From positions 62,001-126,000 of the forward strand of contig CABURU010000004.1 of assembly GCA_902494085.1 (NCBI GenBank): a stretch of 64,000 nt of DNA, in the 5' to 3' direction. Each line of letters begins with the position of its first letter. The stretch's first letter is position 1. The translations under genes were made by a program, and so were the position numbers. The notes under the pieces were generated by a model, which ran no database searches, was not told the DNA's origin, and worked only from the letters and a program-made list of their open reading frames with translations. Source of the DNA: an uncultured Collinsella sp. Its GTDB lineage: Bacteria > Actinomycetota > Coriobacteriia > Coriobacteriales > Coriobacteriaceae. This document shows positions 26,777 through 36,336 of this stretch, in pieces.

Positions 26777-26957
26777 GAGGCCGCTCGCCGCCGTGCTCGC
26801 CCTCCTCTCCGCAGCGCTCGTCCTGGGCGGGAATGCCCTGCTCGACGCCGGTTGGGGGTCGGCGCTGCGCTCGATCGCCGACCGCGTGCTGCCCAACCCT
26901 GAGATCACCATGTGGGCGCCCGCGCCCGCGGCTGCGCGCGGGGCTCTGGACCGCTGA
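26769..26957 (+). CDS. Small membrane or secreted protein in the ABC operon
   Basis: The 62-residue protein overlaps the LanG-like permease by 8 bases and precedes the regulator gene. It has a basic N terminus and a hydrophobic helix (PLAAVLALLSAALVLGGNAL), then about 35 residues outside. Small proteins of this kind occur in several LanFEG operons of GC-rich gut bacteria. No function can be assigned. Confidence 0.55.
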   Translation: MRRRPLAAVLALLSAALVLGGNALLDAGWGSALRSIADRVLPNPEITMWAPAPAAARGALDR

Positions 26958-27002
26958 TCGCGGCGCAAGTACAATGCCGACGGGAGTTTCAGGAGGTCGA
27001 AC

Positions 27003-27665
27003 ATGGCGAGGATACTGGCAGTGGATGATGAGCGGGCGATCCTCGACGCGCTCGCGCGCGTCCTCGGCCGCGACGGCCATGAGGTCGTCAGGGCGGCGGA
27101 CCCGACGGCGGTCCCGGGGATGGACCTCTCGCGCTTCGACCTCGTGCTCTGCGACGTCATGATGCCGGGGCTCGACGGCTTCGAGCTCGTGCGGCAGATC
27201 CGCCCGGACTTCGACGGGCCCATCGTCTTCCTGACCGCGCGCGTGGCCGAGGAGGACGCCGTGGCCGGTTACGGCCTGGGCGCCGACGACTACGTCCGCA
27301 AGCCCTTCGGGGCCGCCGAGCTGCGCGCCAAGGTCGCGGCCCATCTGCGCCGTGAGCGCCGGCCGCGCTCGCACGCCCTCTCCTTCGGGGAGGTGCGGAT
27401 CGACCTCGGGGCGCGCGGCCTCGCCGTGGGCGGCGAGGCCGTGCCGCTCACGCCCACCGAGTACGCCATCTGCGAGTACCTCGCCCGCCACCCCGGGCAG
27501 GTCATGAGCCGCGCGCAGATACGCGAGGCGGTGCTCGGCTGGGAGAGCGACGCCGACGACGCGGCCATATCCATGCAGGTCAGCCGCGCCCGGAGGAAAC
27601 TCTCCGAGGCCGGCGCCGATCCGATCGCGACCGTCTGGGGGATGGGGTACAAGTGGCAGCTCTGA
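27003..27665 (+). CDS. Response regulator, OmpR family (LanR-like)
   Basis: The 220-residue regulator has a receiver domain with the acidic pair VDDE, phospho-acceptor Asp51 in LVLCDVMMPGLDGF, Thr in FLTAR and Lys in DDYVRKPF. The winged-helix domain follows (LTPTEYAICEYLARHPGQV, then SMQVSRARRKL and GMGYKW). AGGAGG precedes the ATG. It lies between the transporter genes and its kinase. It probably induces the transporter when an antimicrobial peptide is sensed, as in LanRK systems. Confidence 0.92.
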   Translation: MARILAVDDERAILDALARVLGRDGHEVVRAADPTAVPGMDLSRFDLVLCDVMMPGLDGFELVRQIRPDFDGPIVFLTARVAEEDAVAGYGLGADDYVRKPFGAAELRAKVAAHLRRERRPRSHALSFGEVRIDLGARGLAVGGEAVPLTPTEYAICEYLARHPGQVMSRAQIREAVLGWESDADDAAISMQVSRARRKLSEAGADPIATVWGMGYKWQL

Positions 27666-29089
27666 GGACCGGGGCGCGAGGTCGCGGGGGCATGCCGCTC
27701 TCCTTCGTCATCGCGCGCTACTTCGCCTACGCGTTCGCGGCGGTCGCCACGGCGTGGCTCGCCTCGTTCATGGCGCTCTCCGCGGCGATCAACGCGGGCT
27801 TCGTCTACGAGGCAAGCTGGGGGCCGGCCAATGCGCGCGAGGTCGCGGAGGGCCTGGCACGCGACGGCGTCTGCGGGCAGCAGGACGTGCCGACGGCGTA
27901 CCGCTACCTCATCCTGAACAAGGACGGACACGTGCTGATGACAGACCTCGAGGGCACGCGGCTCGAGGACGCGACGGAAATGGCCCGTGCGGCACTCGCC
28001 GCGGATCCGGGCACAGTGGAGATCGAGGGCGGAGGCTCGGGCCTCACCTACGCCGCGTTCCCGCTCAAGGGCGGCGGGGCCTGCGCACTCGTCAGCGAGT
28101 ACCTGCCGCAGTGGGTCTCGCGCGACCTCGCCGGCCTGCTTCCCAACCCGCAGAACCTCATGCTCGTCGGCGCCGCTGCGGGAAGCGCGCTCGCGCTCGC
28201 GCTCGTGGCGCGCCGTGCGAGCCGCGTGATCTCGCGCAAGATGGCGCCGCTCGCGGAGGCAGCGGGGCGCGTCGGCGCGGGGGATCTCGACTTCGCGGTC
28301 GGCAGCACTAACGTGCGCGAGGTGAACGACGTCCTCGCCGCGATGGACGCCATGCGGACCTCCCTCGCCGAGTCGCTCGAGGCCCGCTGGGCCGCGGAGC
28401 GGGGGCAGCGCGAGCAGGTGGCGTCGCTCGCCCACGACCTCAAGACGCCGCTCACCGTGCTGCGCGCCAACGCCGACTTCGTGGCGGAGGAGCTGGAAGA
28501 CGAGAAAGACGCCGACCTCGCGGCCGCCGCGCGCGACATAGCCGGCAGTGTCGAAAGGCTCGACGGCTACGTGCGCCTGCTCATCGAGGCCTCGCGCGGG
28601 TCCGGCGGGGCGGAGAGGGCCCCCATGCGGCCGGCCGAGCTCTGCGAGCAGGTCCTCGCCGAGGCCGCCCAGATCACCCGGGCGCGAGGCGTGACGCTCG
28701 ACGCGACCACGGGCCCTGCTGTCGCGGGCGCGCCCGAGGCCCCGCTCGACCGAACCGCCCTGGCGCGAGCCGCCGCGAACCTCGTGGCCAACGCCGCCGA
28801 GCACGCGCGCTCGCGCGTGGCGGTCTCCTGCGACGTCGAGGGCGGCCACCTCGTCATCGAGGTGGCCGACGACGGACCGGGCTTCTCTCCTGCCGCCCTC
28901 GAACGCGGCTGCGAGCGCCTCTTCACAGACGACTCCTCCCGCTCCTCGCGCGACGGAGGCCGCCACTACGGGCTCGGCCTCCACGCCGCCTCCGAGGCCG
29001 CGAGCGCCCACGGGGGCTCCGTCTCGCTCGCCAACAGCCCCTCGGGCGGCGCGGTGGCCACCATCGCGGTCCCCCTGTGCGGGGCCTGA
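27653..29089 (+). CDS. Sensor histidine kinase (LanK-like)
   Basis: The protein has 478 residues from the GTG at 27653, which overlaps the regulator gene; an ATG at 27692 (MPLSFVIARYFAYAF) is an equally good start. Two transmembrane segments (about 24-48 and 168-187) enclose a sensor loop of about 120 residues. A HAMP domain follows, then HisKA with His261 in SLAHDLKTPLTVL, and a HATPase with NLVANAAEHA, DDGPGF and HYGLGLHAA. The G2 box begins with YGLGL rather than GxGLGL, as in LanK kinases. The long extracytoplasmic loop suits direct peptide sensing. Confidence 0.9.
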   Translation: MAALRTGARGRGGMPLSFVIARYFAYAFAAVATAWLASFMALSAAINAGFVYEASWGPANAREVAEGLARDGVCGQQDVPTAYRYLILNKDGHVLMTDLEGTRLEDATEMARAALAADPGTVEIEGGGSGLTYAAFPLKGGGACALVSEYLPQWVSRDLAGLLPNPQNLMLVGAAAGSALALALVARRASRVISRKMAPLAEAAGRVGAGDLDFAVGSTNVREVNDVLAAMDAMRTSLAESLEARWAAERGQREQVASLAHDLKTPLTVLRANADFVAEELEDEKDADLAAAARDIAGSVERLDGYVRLLIEASRGSGGAERAPMRPAELCEQVLAEAAQITRARGVTLDATTGPAVAGAPEAPLDRTALARAAANLVANAAEHARSRVAVSCDVEGGHLVIEVADDGPGFSPAALERGCERLFTDDSSRSSRDGGRHYGLGLHAASEAASAHGGSVSLANSPSGGAVATIAVPLCGA

Positions 29090-29198
29090 CGACTCAGGCC
29101 CTCACAGCGGCGTGGCTCGCAACCAAACGCTTCCATCTTGAAACACGGGGAGTAAATCGCGAAATCGCAGGTGAAAGAGAGTAAAAAGGCAAAGAAAA

Positions 29199-29228
29199 AG
29201 CCTCCGTTCCAACATGGGAACGGAGGCT
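29199..29228 (-). terminator. Intrinsic terminator of guaA
   Basis: AGCCTCCGTTCC (29199-29210) pairs with 29217-29228. On the minus strand TTTTTCTTTG follows. The stem shares the AGCCTCCG core with the LysR-gene terminator at 15715. Confidence 0.8.
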
Positions 29229-29342
29229 CGATAATCGAGTTTACTCACCAATGTCGCTGGTGGTTTTGCCGTAACTCTCGTACGAAACGAAACTCAGGAG
29301 CACAGTGCGGCACTCAAAAGTGCAGGTCAGAACCCTGTCAGC

Positions 29343-30941
29343 CTACTCCCATTCGATCGTCGCGGGCGGCTTAGACGTGATGTCGTAGCACACGCGGTTG
29401 GCGCCGGGGACCTCAGCAACGATGCGGCCGGAGATGCGGGCCAGGACGTCGTAAGGCAGTTTGGCCCAGTCGGCGGTCATGGCATCGCTGGACTCGACGG
29501 CACGCAGGATGATCGGGCGCTGGTAGGTGCGCTCGTCACCCATAACGCCGACGGACTTGATGTCGGGCAGAACCGCAAAATACTGCCAGCAGCTGTGCTC
29601 GGAGTTACGCTCGCCGGTCTGCTCATACAGGCGCTGGTTGTAGGCGTCGAGCTCCTCGCGCACGATAGCGTCGGCGTTCTTGAGGATCTCGAGCTTCTCC
29701 TTGTCGACCGCGCCGATGATGCGGATGGCCAGACCCGGACCCGGGAAAGGCTGACGGAACACGATGTGACCCGGCAGGCCCAGCGCCAGACCAAGTGCAC
29801 GGACCTCGTCCTTAAAGAAGTGATCGAGCGGCTCAATAAGGTCGAAGTGCACGCCCTCGGGGAACGGGATCAGGTTGTGATGGCTCTTGATGGTGGCCGT
29901 CTTGCCGCCCGTCTTGCGAGCGCCGGACTCGATGATGTCGGGGTAGATGGTGCCCTGAGCCAGGTACTTGACCGGCTTGCCATCGGTCTCGAGCTGCTGA
30001 GCAACCGCGAAGAACTCTTTCCAGAACTGCGTACCGATGATGCGGCGCTTCTCCTCGGGCTCGGTCACGCCGGCCAGAAGCTCGGCATAGCGGTCCTCGG
30101 CGTGGACGTGGATAAAGTCGACGTCAAACTGCTTGGTGAAGACCTCCTCCACCTGCTCGGGCTCGCCCTTGCGCAGCAGACCGTGGTTGATGAACACGCA
30201 GGTCATCTGCTTGCCCACGGCGCGAGCGCCCAGCGCAGCCACGACGGAGGAGTCGACGCCACCGGACAGGGCCAGAATCACGCGGTCGTCGCCGACCTTC
30301 TCGCGGAACTCGGCCGTCATGGTCTCGACCAGGTTGTCCATACTCCAGTTGGGCTCCAGGCCGCAGATCTCAAACAGGAAGTTGCTCAGCAGCTGCTGAC
30401 CATACTCGGAGTGCTTGACCTCGGGGTGGAACTGCGTGGTGAAAATCTTGCGCTCGACGCACTCCATGGCAGCAACCGGGCACACGTCAGTGCTGGCGGT
30501 AACGGTAAAGCCCTCGGGCACCTCGGAAACGGCGTCGCGGTGGCTCATCCACACGGTCTGCTCCATGGGCGTGGAGTTAAAGAGCTTGGCGCCGGCCGTG
30601 CGCGTGATGGTGGCGCGGCCGTACTCGCCCACCTCGGAGTGGCCGACCTTGCCGCCGAGCGTCACGGCCGTGATCTGATGGCCGTAGCAGAAGCCCAGGA
30701 CGGGAAGGCCCAGGTCAAAGATGGCGGGATCGATAGACGGAGCGTCCTCGGCATACACGGAAGCCGGACCGCCAGAAAGGATGAGCGCAGAGGCGTTCAT
30801 CTCGCGAATCTCGTCGGCCGAGATGTCGCAGGGGACAATCTCGGAATACACGTTGAGGTCGCGGACGCGACGGGCAATGAGCTGACCGTACTGCGCACCA
30901 AAGTCGAGTACGAGGACCTTTGCGGAAGCCTTTTGATCCAT
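29343..30941 (-). CDS. guaA: GMP synthase (glutamine-hydrolysing)
   Basis: GuaA converts XMP to GMP with ATP and glutamine in the cytoplasm. The 532-residue protein has an N-terminal class I glutamine amidotransferase with Cys85 in LGFCYGHQ and the His-Glu pair in QFHPEVKHSE, then the ATP pyrophosphatase loop LALSGGVDSSVVAAL, and the GuaA dimerisation domain with FRQPFPGPGLAIRIIG and the terminal PPATIEWE. The ATG at 30941 is preferred: GAGGGGG lies about 5 bases upstream and the family begins just here. It is a single gene with its own terminator. Confidence 0.97.
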   Translation of the reverse strand: MDQKASAKVLVLDFGAQYGQLIARRVRDLNVYSEIVPCDISADEIREMNASALILSGGPASVYAEDAPSIDPAIFDLGLPVLGFCYGHQITAVTLGGKVGHSEVGEYGRATITRTAGAKLFNSTPMEQTVWMSHRDAVSEVPEGFTVTASTDVCPVAAMECVERKIFTTQFHPEVKHSEYGQQLLSNFLFEICGLEPNWSMDNLVETMTAEFREKVGDDRVILALSGGVDSSVVAALGARAVGKQMTCVFINHGLLRKGEPEQVEEVFTKQFDVDFIHVHAEDRYAELLAGVTEPEEKRRIIGTQFWKEFFAVAQQLETDGKPVKYLAQGTIYPDIIESGARKTGGKTATIKSHHNLIPFPEGVHFDLIEPLDHFFKDEVRALGLALGLPGHIVFRQPFPGPGLAIRIIGAVDKEKLEILKNADAIVREELDAYNQRLYEQTGERNSEHSCWQYFAVLPDIKSVGVMGDERTYQRPIILRAVESSDAMTADWAKLPYDVLARISGRIVAEVPGANRVCYDITSKPPATIEWE

Positions 30942-31103
30942 GGTTCCCCCTCTTGTTGGCGGGGAGCCGGTGCCCACCCGCGTGAATGAACGAAAATAGC
31001 CTTCATAGTGTACACGTTATATGGGGTTTCTCGCCCCTCGCAGCCATCAGCGCACGGCAAACGCACGACCTAGGCCCTTATTTGACGGCAATTGAAGTGT
31101 TAC

Positions 31104-31158
31104 CAAACGTTACAGATGATGTAATACGTTTGAACATTGGACGCCCTGTGCCACAATA
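31104..31158 (+). promoter_or_regulatory. Promoter and dyad upstream of the asparaginase gene
   Basis: TTGAAC (31130-31135), 17 bases and ACAATA (31153-31158) form a promoter. A 7-bp dyad CAAACGT (31104-31110) / ACGTTTG (31126-31132) overlaps its -35 box, which suits a repressor. Confidence 0.45.
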
Positions 31159-31208
31159 CTGCCGAACGACTCCGCCCTTGCGGCGGCAAATACGATAGGA
31201 ATACCAGC

Positions 31209-32222
31209 ATGAAGCGCATCCTTCTCATCGCCACGGGCGGCACCATCGCATCGACCGAGGACGGCAACGGCCTCTCCCCCGCCCTGACCGGTGAGGAGCT
31301 CGCCCAGAGCGTCCCCGAGATCTCGGACCTCTGCGAGCTCGACGTGGTGCAGCCCATGAACATCGACAGCACCAATATGCGCCCGAGCGACTGGATGCGC
31401 ATCCGCGATGTCATCGTCGAGGGTTATGCCGACCACGACGGCTTCGTGATTCTGCACGGCACCGACACCATGAGCTATACCGCGGCAGCACTTTCCTATC
31501 TGATTCAGGACAGCCCCAAGCCCATCGTACTCACCGGCTCGCAAAAGCCCATGGGCAATCCCTTTACCGACGCCAAGCTCAACCTGTACCAGAGTCTGCT
31601 CTATGCGCTCGATGAGCATTCGCACGATGTGTCGATTGTGTTTGGTGGCGTCGCCATTGCCGGCACGCGCGCCCGCAAGCAGCGCACCATGAGCTTTAAC
31701 GCGTTCATTAGCGTCAACTATCCGCCCATTGCCTACATCCGCAACGACCGCATCGTGCGCAACGGGCTTCACGGCACGCATCAGGGCGAAAACCCGGTGC
31801 GCTTCTACGACAGCATCGACCCGCGCGTATTTGTACTCAAGCTTACGCCCGGCGTAAACCCGGGCATCCTCGACGCCCTTGCCGACAGCTACGACGCCGT
31901 GATTCTGGAGACCTTTGGCATTGGCGGTATCCCCGAGTTTGGCGAGTCGGGCGAGTCATTCCAGGAGGCGATTTTCCGCTGGGTCGATTCGGGCCGCACC
32001 GTCGTTATGACCACGCAGGTCCCCGAAGAGGGCCTCGATCTGGGCGTTTATGAGGTCGGCCGCGCTTACGCCGATCATCCGGGCATTCTGCGCGGCGATG
32101 ACATGACCACCGAGACGCTTGTGGCCAAGACCATGTGGGCACTCGGCCAGTCACGCGATGCCACCGAAATCCAGCGCCTGTTCTACAGCCAAGTCAACCA
32201 CGACCGCGTCCCGATGGCGTAA
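31209..32222 (+). CDS. ansA: L-asparaginase, type I (cytoplasmic)
   Basis: The enzyme hydrolyses L-asparagine to aspartate and ammonia. The 337-residue protein has the first catalytic Thr in ATGGTIAST and the second in VILHGTDTMSYTA, with the downstream LTGSQKPMGNPFTDA and TFGIGGIP. It lacks a signal peptide, so it is of the cytoplasmic AnsA type. The ATG at 31209 is the one that opens the beta strand directly before the catalytic motif; an upstream in-frame ATG at 31137 adds 24 residues of improbable sequence. It diverges from guaA. Both affect the glutamine/asparagine nitrogen pool. Confidence 0.93.
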   Translation: MKRILLIATGGTIASTEDGNGLSPALTGEELAQSVPEISDLCELDVVQPMNIDSTNMRPSDWMRIRDVIVEGYADHDGFVILHGTDTMSYTAAALSYLIQDSPKPIVLTGSQKPMGNPFTDAKLNLYQSLLYALDEHSHDVSIVFGGVAIAGTRARKQRTMSFNAFISVNYPPIAYIRNDRIVRNGLHGTHQGENPVRFYDSIDPRVFVLKLTPGVNPGILDALADSYDAVILETFGIGGIPEFGESGESFQEAIFRWVDSGRTVVMTTQVPEEGLDLGVYEVGRAYADHPGILRGDDMTTETLVAKTMWALGQSRDATEIQRLFYSQVNHDRVPMA

Positions 32223-32543
32223 TCCCTAAGGCAGCTCCACTTATCGCAGCCTTAAACGACAGGTGGTCCCCCTCGGGCCGTGCAAAAATCGGAGTATTCT
32301 GCAATTTCTCCTCCGGAGGCATAGAATCGGCCGATTATTAGACGAACTTTTAGGACGAAGGGTCCGTCTAATAAATATTTATTCCTCATTTTTATTTTGC
32401 GTGTGGATTATCTACTGTCAAAAAGGCAAAGCCAGCCGCTCGAGCTACCATCTACGGCCGAACTGGTGCTGAATACTCGCGATTTTGCACATCGCAACCA
32501 GGGGGACCCGCCCAAAGAGCGTCAAATAGCAGCGGGGAACGCC
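32223..32543. other. Non-coding AT-richer spacer with a 10-bp inverted repeat
   Basis: No gene is supported. TTATTAGACG (32335-32344) and CGTCTAATAA (32365-32374) form a perfect 10-bp stem, and GGAC/GTCC within the loop can extend it. It could terminate the asparaginase transcript (TATTTATTCC follows). Confidence 0.5.
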
Positions 32544-32762
32544 CTATTCGATACCCTCGAGAAGCTCTGACACCGTCATGCCAAGGGCGGGCGCGATCTT
32601 AAATAGAACCTTGAGCGTGAAATTTGCCGTCCCATCTTCGATTCGGTCGAGGTAGGGTCGGCTGATTCCTGTCGCCACACAAAAATCAACCTTGGAGATA
32701 CCAAGGTCCCTGCGTGTCTCTTCGACCCGCCTGCCAAGAATCTGTTTCGCACGTTCGTCCAT
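32544..32762 (-). CDS. XRE/Cro-type helix-turn-helix regulator
   Basis: The 72-residue protein is a single HTH domain: LGRRVEETRRDLGISKVDFC, then VATGISRPYLDRIEDGTANF and VLFKIAPALGMTVSELLEG. It has no sensor part, so it resembles Cro/C-proteins or antitoxin-type repressors. It is transcribed away from the unknown gene at 32839, and the 76-base space between them holds a perfect 24-bp palindrome that is its likely operator. Confidence 0.88.
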   Translation of the reverse strand: MDERAKQILGRRVEETRRDLGISKVDFCVATGISRPYLDRIEDGTANFTLKVLFKIAPALGMTVSELLEGIE

Positions 32763-32791
32763 GCAGCCGAGTTTGAAATGGAGCCGAACAT

Positions 32792-32815
32792 AAACGTAAA
32801 CTATAGTTTACGTTT
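32792..32815. promoter_or_regulatory. Perfect 24-bp palindrome between XRE and the divergent gene
   Basis: The half AAACGTAAACTA is mirrored exactly by TAGTTTACGTTT. It lies 24-30 bases from both start codons, over the region where either promoter must sit, as expected for an autorepressor controlling both genes. Confidence 0.7.
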
Positions 32816-32838
32816 TGCCGAATACACAGGAGTTTTCT

Positions 32839-33228
32839 ATGTCGGGTTCTTCGGTCCGCACGTACCGAGCCACGCTTCGCACAAACAGCGCACCGCCCAA
32901 GCTCGTCGTCGTTGAAGCAGAATGTCTCTCGCCCGATGAGCGCACAGCATTTGCATTGCTATCAAGTCGCGTCGCCGCCGTTCTGGTCCCTTGCCCGGCG
33001 CAAGGTGAACTTGCCATCCAATGCCAAGCGCACAGCTGCTCGCTCAATCAGGCTGCCGTAATCGCAACCAGCCAGCGTGGCCTGCCCCTTCTCCTGGAAG
33101 CCGGTATCGCACTCGCCCTTCGCGGCGCCGGATACGAAAACGAGGCCGCCGCCGATGTAGTCTTTCAACCACGATCGAGCGGCGGCCTCGCAGCAGCCAT
33201 TGAATATGCGTGCAGGCTCGTTGCCTAA
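32839..33228 (+). CDS. Conserved-looking protein of unknown function, divergent from XRE
   Basis: The 129-residue protein starts at an ATG with AGGAG 6 bases upstream; a TTG at 32815 is in frame but lies inside the palindrome. The sequence alternates hydrophobic strands and helices (KLVVVEAECLSPDERTAF, AAVIATSQRGLPLLLEAG, ADVVFQPRSSGGLAAAIEYA), which suggests a small Rossmann-like fold. I recognise no family. The shared palindrome with the XRE gene suggests joint control, as in some toxin-antitoxin or stress modules. Confidence 0.6.
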   Translation: MSGSSVRTYRATLRTNSAPPKLVVVEAECLSPDERTAFALLSSRVAAVLVPCPAQGELAIQCQAHSCSLNQAAVIATSQRGLPLLLEAGIALALRGAGYENEAAADVVFQPRSSGGLAAAIEYACRLVA

Positions 33229-33237
33229 AAGGACAAG

Positions 33238-33621
33238 CTAGAAACCAAAGCCAAAGCCCGTTCCGGTAATCGCCGAGTACATAAAGTAAACGTTGATCAC
33301 GTTGAGGAACACACCCGTGATGCAACCGTTGCGCAGGTAGCGTTCGCACACGATGCGCGCCATGGCGGCGGAGTCATCATTGTTTTTGGCCTGACGTCCC
33401 GCCGTAAAGTACGTCGCCACGCTCAGCAGCAGGTTGAGCACCGGTAGCGCCAGCAGCTCGTAGCTCTTGCCCCATCGCGTCACCTCGCCGGCTGCGTTAA
33501 ACTTCGTTGCCACCTCGGGGCCAATGTTGGGGATTACAAACGCTGCGACCACCAGCGGAAGCACCGCAAGCACCAGCAGTGCGATGCCCATGTAGCCGGC
33601 TTTTTTGCCATATTTGAACAT
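33238..33621 (-). CDS. DUF1648/SdpI-like small membrane protein
   Basis: The 127-residue protein has three hydrophobic helices (GIALLVLAVLPLVVAAFVIP, ELLALPVLNLLLSVATYF and a C-terminal one). After the first comes KFNAAGEVTRWGKS, which is the DUF1648 pattern (H/KFN-xxG-xxD/RWG). It starts 11 bases after the ychF stop on the same strand, so it is likely cotranscribed. Function is not known; SdpI relatives give immunity to a killing factor. Confidence 0.65.
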   Translation of the reverse strand: MFKYGKKAGYMGIALLVLAVLPLVVAAFVIPNIGPEVATKFNAAGEVTRWGKSYELLALPVLNLLLSVATYFTAGRQAKNNDDSAAMARIVCERYLRNGCITGVFLNVINVYFMYSAITGTGFGFGF

Positions 33622-33632
33622 ATGCGTCGTCC

Positions 33633-34709
33633 TTACACGTTAAAGCGGAAGTGCACGACGTCGCCATCGGCCATGACATAGTCCTTGCCCTCAATACGCA
33701 ACTTGCCGGCGGCCTTGGCGCCCTGCTCGCCGCCGAGCTCGATGTAGTCGTCGTAGCCAATGACCTCGGCCTTAATAAAGCCGCGCTCAAAGTCGGTGTG
33801 GATGACGCCGGCAGCCTGCGGGGCAGTCGCGCCTTGGCGAACCGTCCAGGCCTTGACCTCCATCTCGCCAGCCGTAAAGAACGACTGCAGGCCGAGCAGC
33901 TTGTAGGCAGCCTGAGCGAGCACGTCCAGGCCGGGCTGCTCCAGGCCCAGGCTCTCCAGGTAGTCGGCCGCGTCCTCGGGATCGAGCTCGGAAAGCTCGG
34001 CCTCGATCTTGGCGCAGATAGGCAGCGGCTTGACGCCGTCGATGGGCGCCAGGTCGTCGTTGAGCATATCCTCGTCCACGTTGGCCACATACAGGATGGG
34101 CTTCATGGTGAGCAGGAACAGACCCTTGGCGGCGGCACGCTCCTCGTCGGTCATCTCCATGGACGCGGCGCGCTTGCCCTCGTTGAGCCAAGCAAGCAGA
34201 CGCTTGGCCACCTCGAACTTGGGCATGAGCTCCTTGTCGCGCTTGGCCTCCTTCTCGAGCTTGGGCAGCTGCTTCTCGAGCGTGCCCATGTCGGCCAGGA
34301 TGAGCTCGGTCATGATGGTGTCGGCATCGCCGGCGGGATCGACGAACTCACCCGTGCGGCCCACCTCACGCATGACGTTGGGGTCCTTAAAGTAGCGCAC
34401 GACCTCGCAGATGGCGTCGGTCTCGCGGATGTTTGCCAAGAACTGGTTGCCCAGGCCCTCGCCCTCGTTGGCACCCTTCACCAGGCCCGCGATGTCGACA
34501 AACTCGACCGTAGCCGGCACAATGCGGCCCGGGTTGACGATGTCGGCAAGCTTTTGCAGGCGGCTATCGGGCACGTCGACGATACCCACGTTGGGGTCGA
34601 TCGTGGCAAACGGGTAGTTGGCGGCAAGGCCAGTCTTTTTGGTAAGCGCGGTGAACAGCGTCGACTTGCCCACGTTGGGCAGGCCCACGATACCGATGGA
34701 AAGGGACAC
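33633..34709 (-). CDS. ychF: Ribosome-associated GTPase/ATPase YchF
   Basis: The 358-residue Obg-family P-loop protein has G1 [11 protein letters not shown], the G2 region [11 protein letters not shown]3 VDIAGLV and the ATP-favouring G4 replacement (NVDED). The TGS domain is at the C terminus ([32 protein letters not shown]). YchF hydrolyses ATP, binds ribosomes and affects stress responses. The start is GTG at 34709 with AAGGAG 6 bases upstream; the open frame extends further but the protein family begins here. Confidence 0.95.
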   Translation of the reverse strand: MSLSIGIVGLPNVGKSTLFTALTKKTGLAANYPFATIDPNVGIVDVPDSRLQKLADIVNPGRIVPATVEFVDIAGLVKGANEGEGLGNQFLANIRETDAICEVVRYFKDPNVMREVGRTGEFVDPAGDADTIMTELILADMGTLEKQLPKLEKEAKRDKELMPKFEVAKRLLAWLNEGKRAASMEMTDEERAAAKGLFLLTMKPILYVANVDEDMLNDDLAPIDGVKPLPICAKIEAELSELDPEDAADYLESLGLEQPGLDVLAQAAYKLLGLQSFFTAGEMEVKAWTVRQGATAPQAAGVIHTDFERGFIKAEVIGYDDYIELGGEQGAKAAGKLRIEGKDYVMADGDVVHFRFNV

Positions 34710-34752
34710 GACAGCTCCTTTTGGTACAGGTACTTCAAACTGTATAAGTATA

Positions 34753-34796
34753 GCGCCGCCGCAGCATCCGGGCGAATCCGGACACCGCGGCGGCGC
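34753..34796 (-). terminator. Hairpin between the phospho-glucosidase gene and ychF
   Basis: GCGCCGCCGC (34753-34762) pairs with 34787-34796, with an inner TCCGG/CCGGA stem. It lies downstream of the minus-strand phospho-glucosidase gene and just before ychF's likely -10 box (TATACT). Confidence 0.55.
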
Positions 34797-34836
34797 AAAT
34801 GAAGCAGAGATGCGTGAGAGTTCGAGACAGTAGTCC

Positions 34837-36207
<1,371 letters not shown>

Positions 36208-36278
36208 TCAATCCGTCCCCGCACGCGGCCTTGCGCGGTTTGGAATTGTTACCTAGAAGTGGAGTTTTTTATCTCTAG

Positions 36279-36318
36279 AATCGGCCTTGCGGTGCATACC
36301 GGCTCTGCAAGGCCGATT
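36279..36318 (-). terminator. 12-bp hairpin between the PTS and phospho-glucosidase genes
   Basis: AATCGGCCTTGC (36279-36290) pairs perfectly with 36307-36318. No T-run follows on the minus strand, so it may limit rather than stop read-through, or stabilise the upstream mRNA. Confidence 0.5.
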
Positions 36319-36336
36319 GTTTCGATGGACGATGGT

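Noticed and set aside
30978..31208. Purine riboswitch before guaA
   Set aside because: The leader is short and lacks the three-way junction core of purine aptamers.
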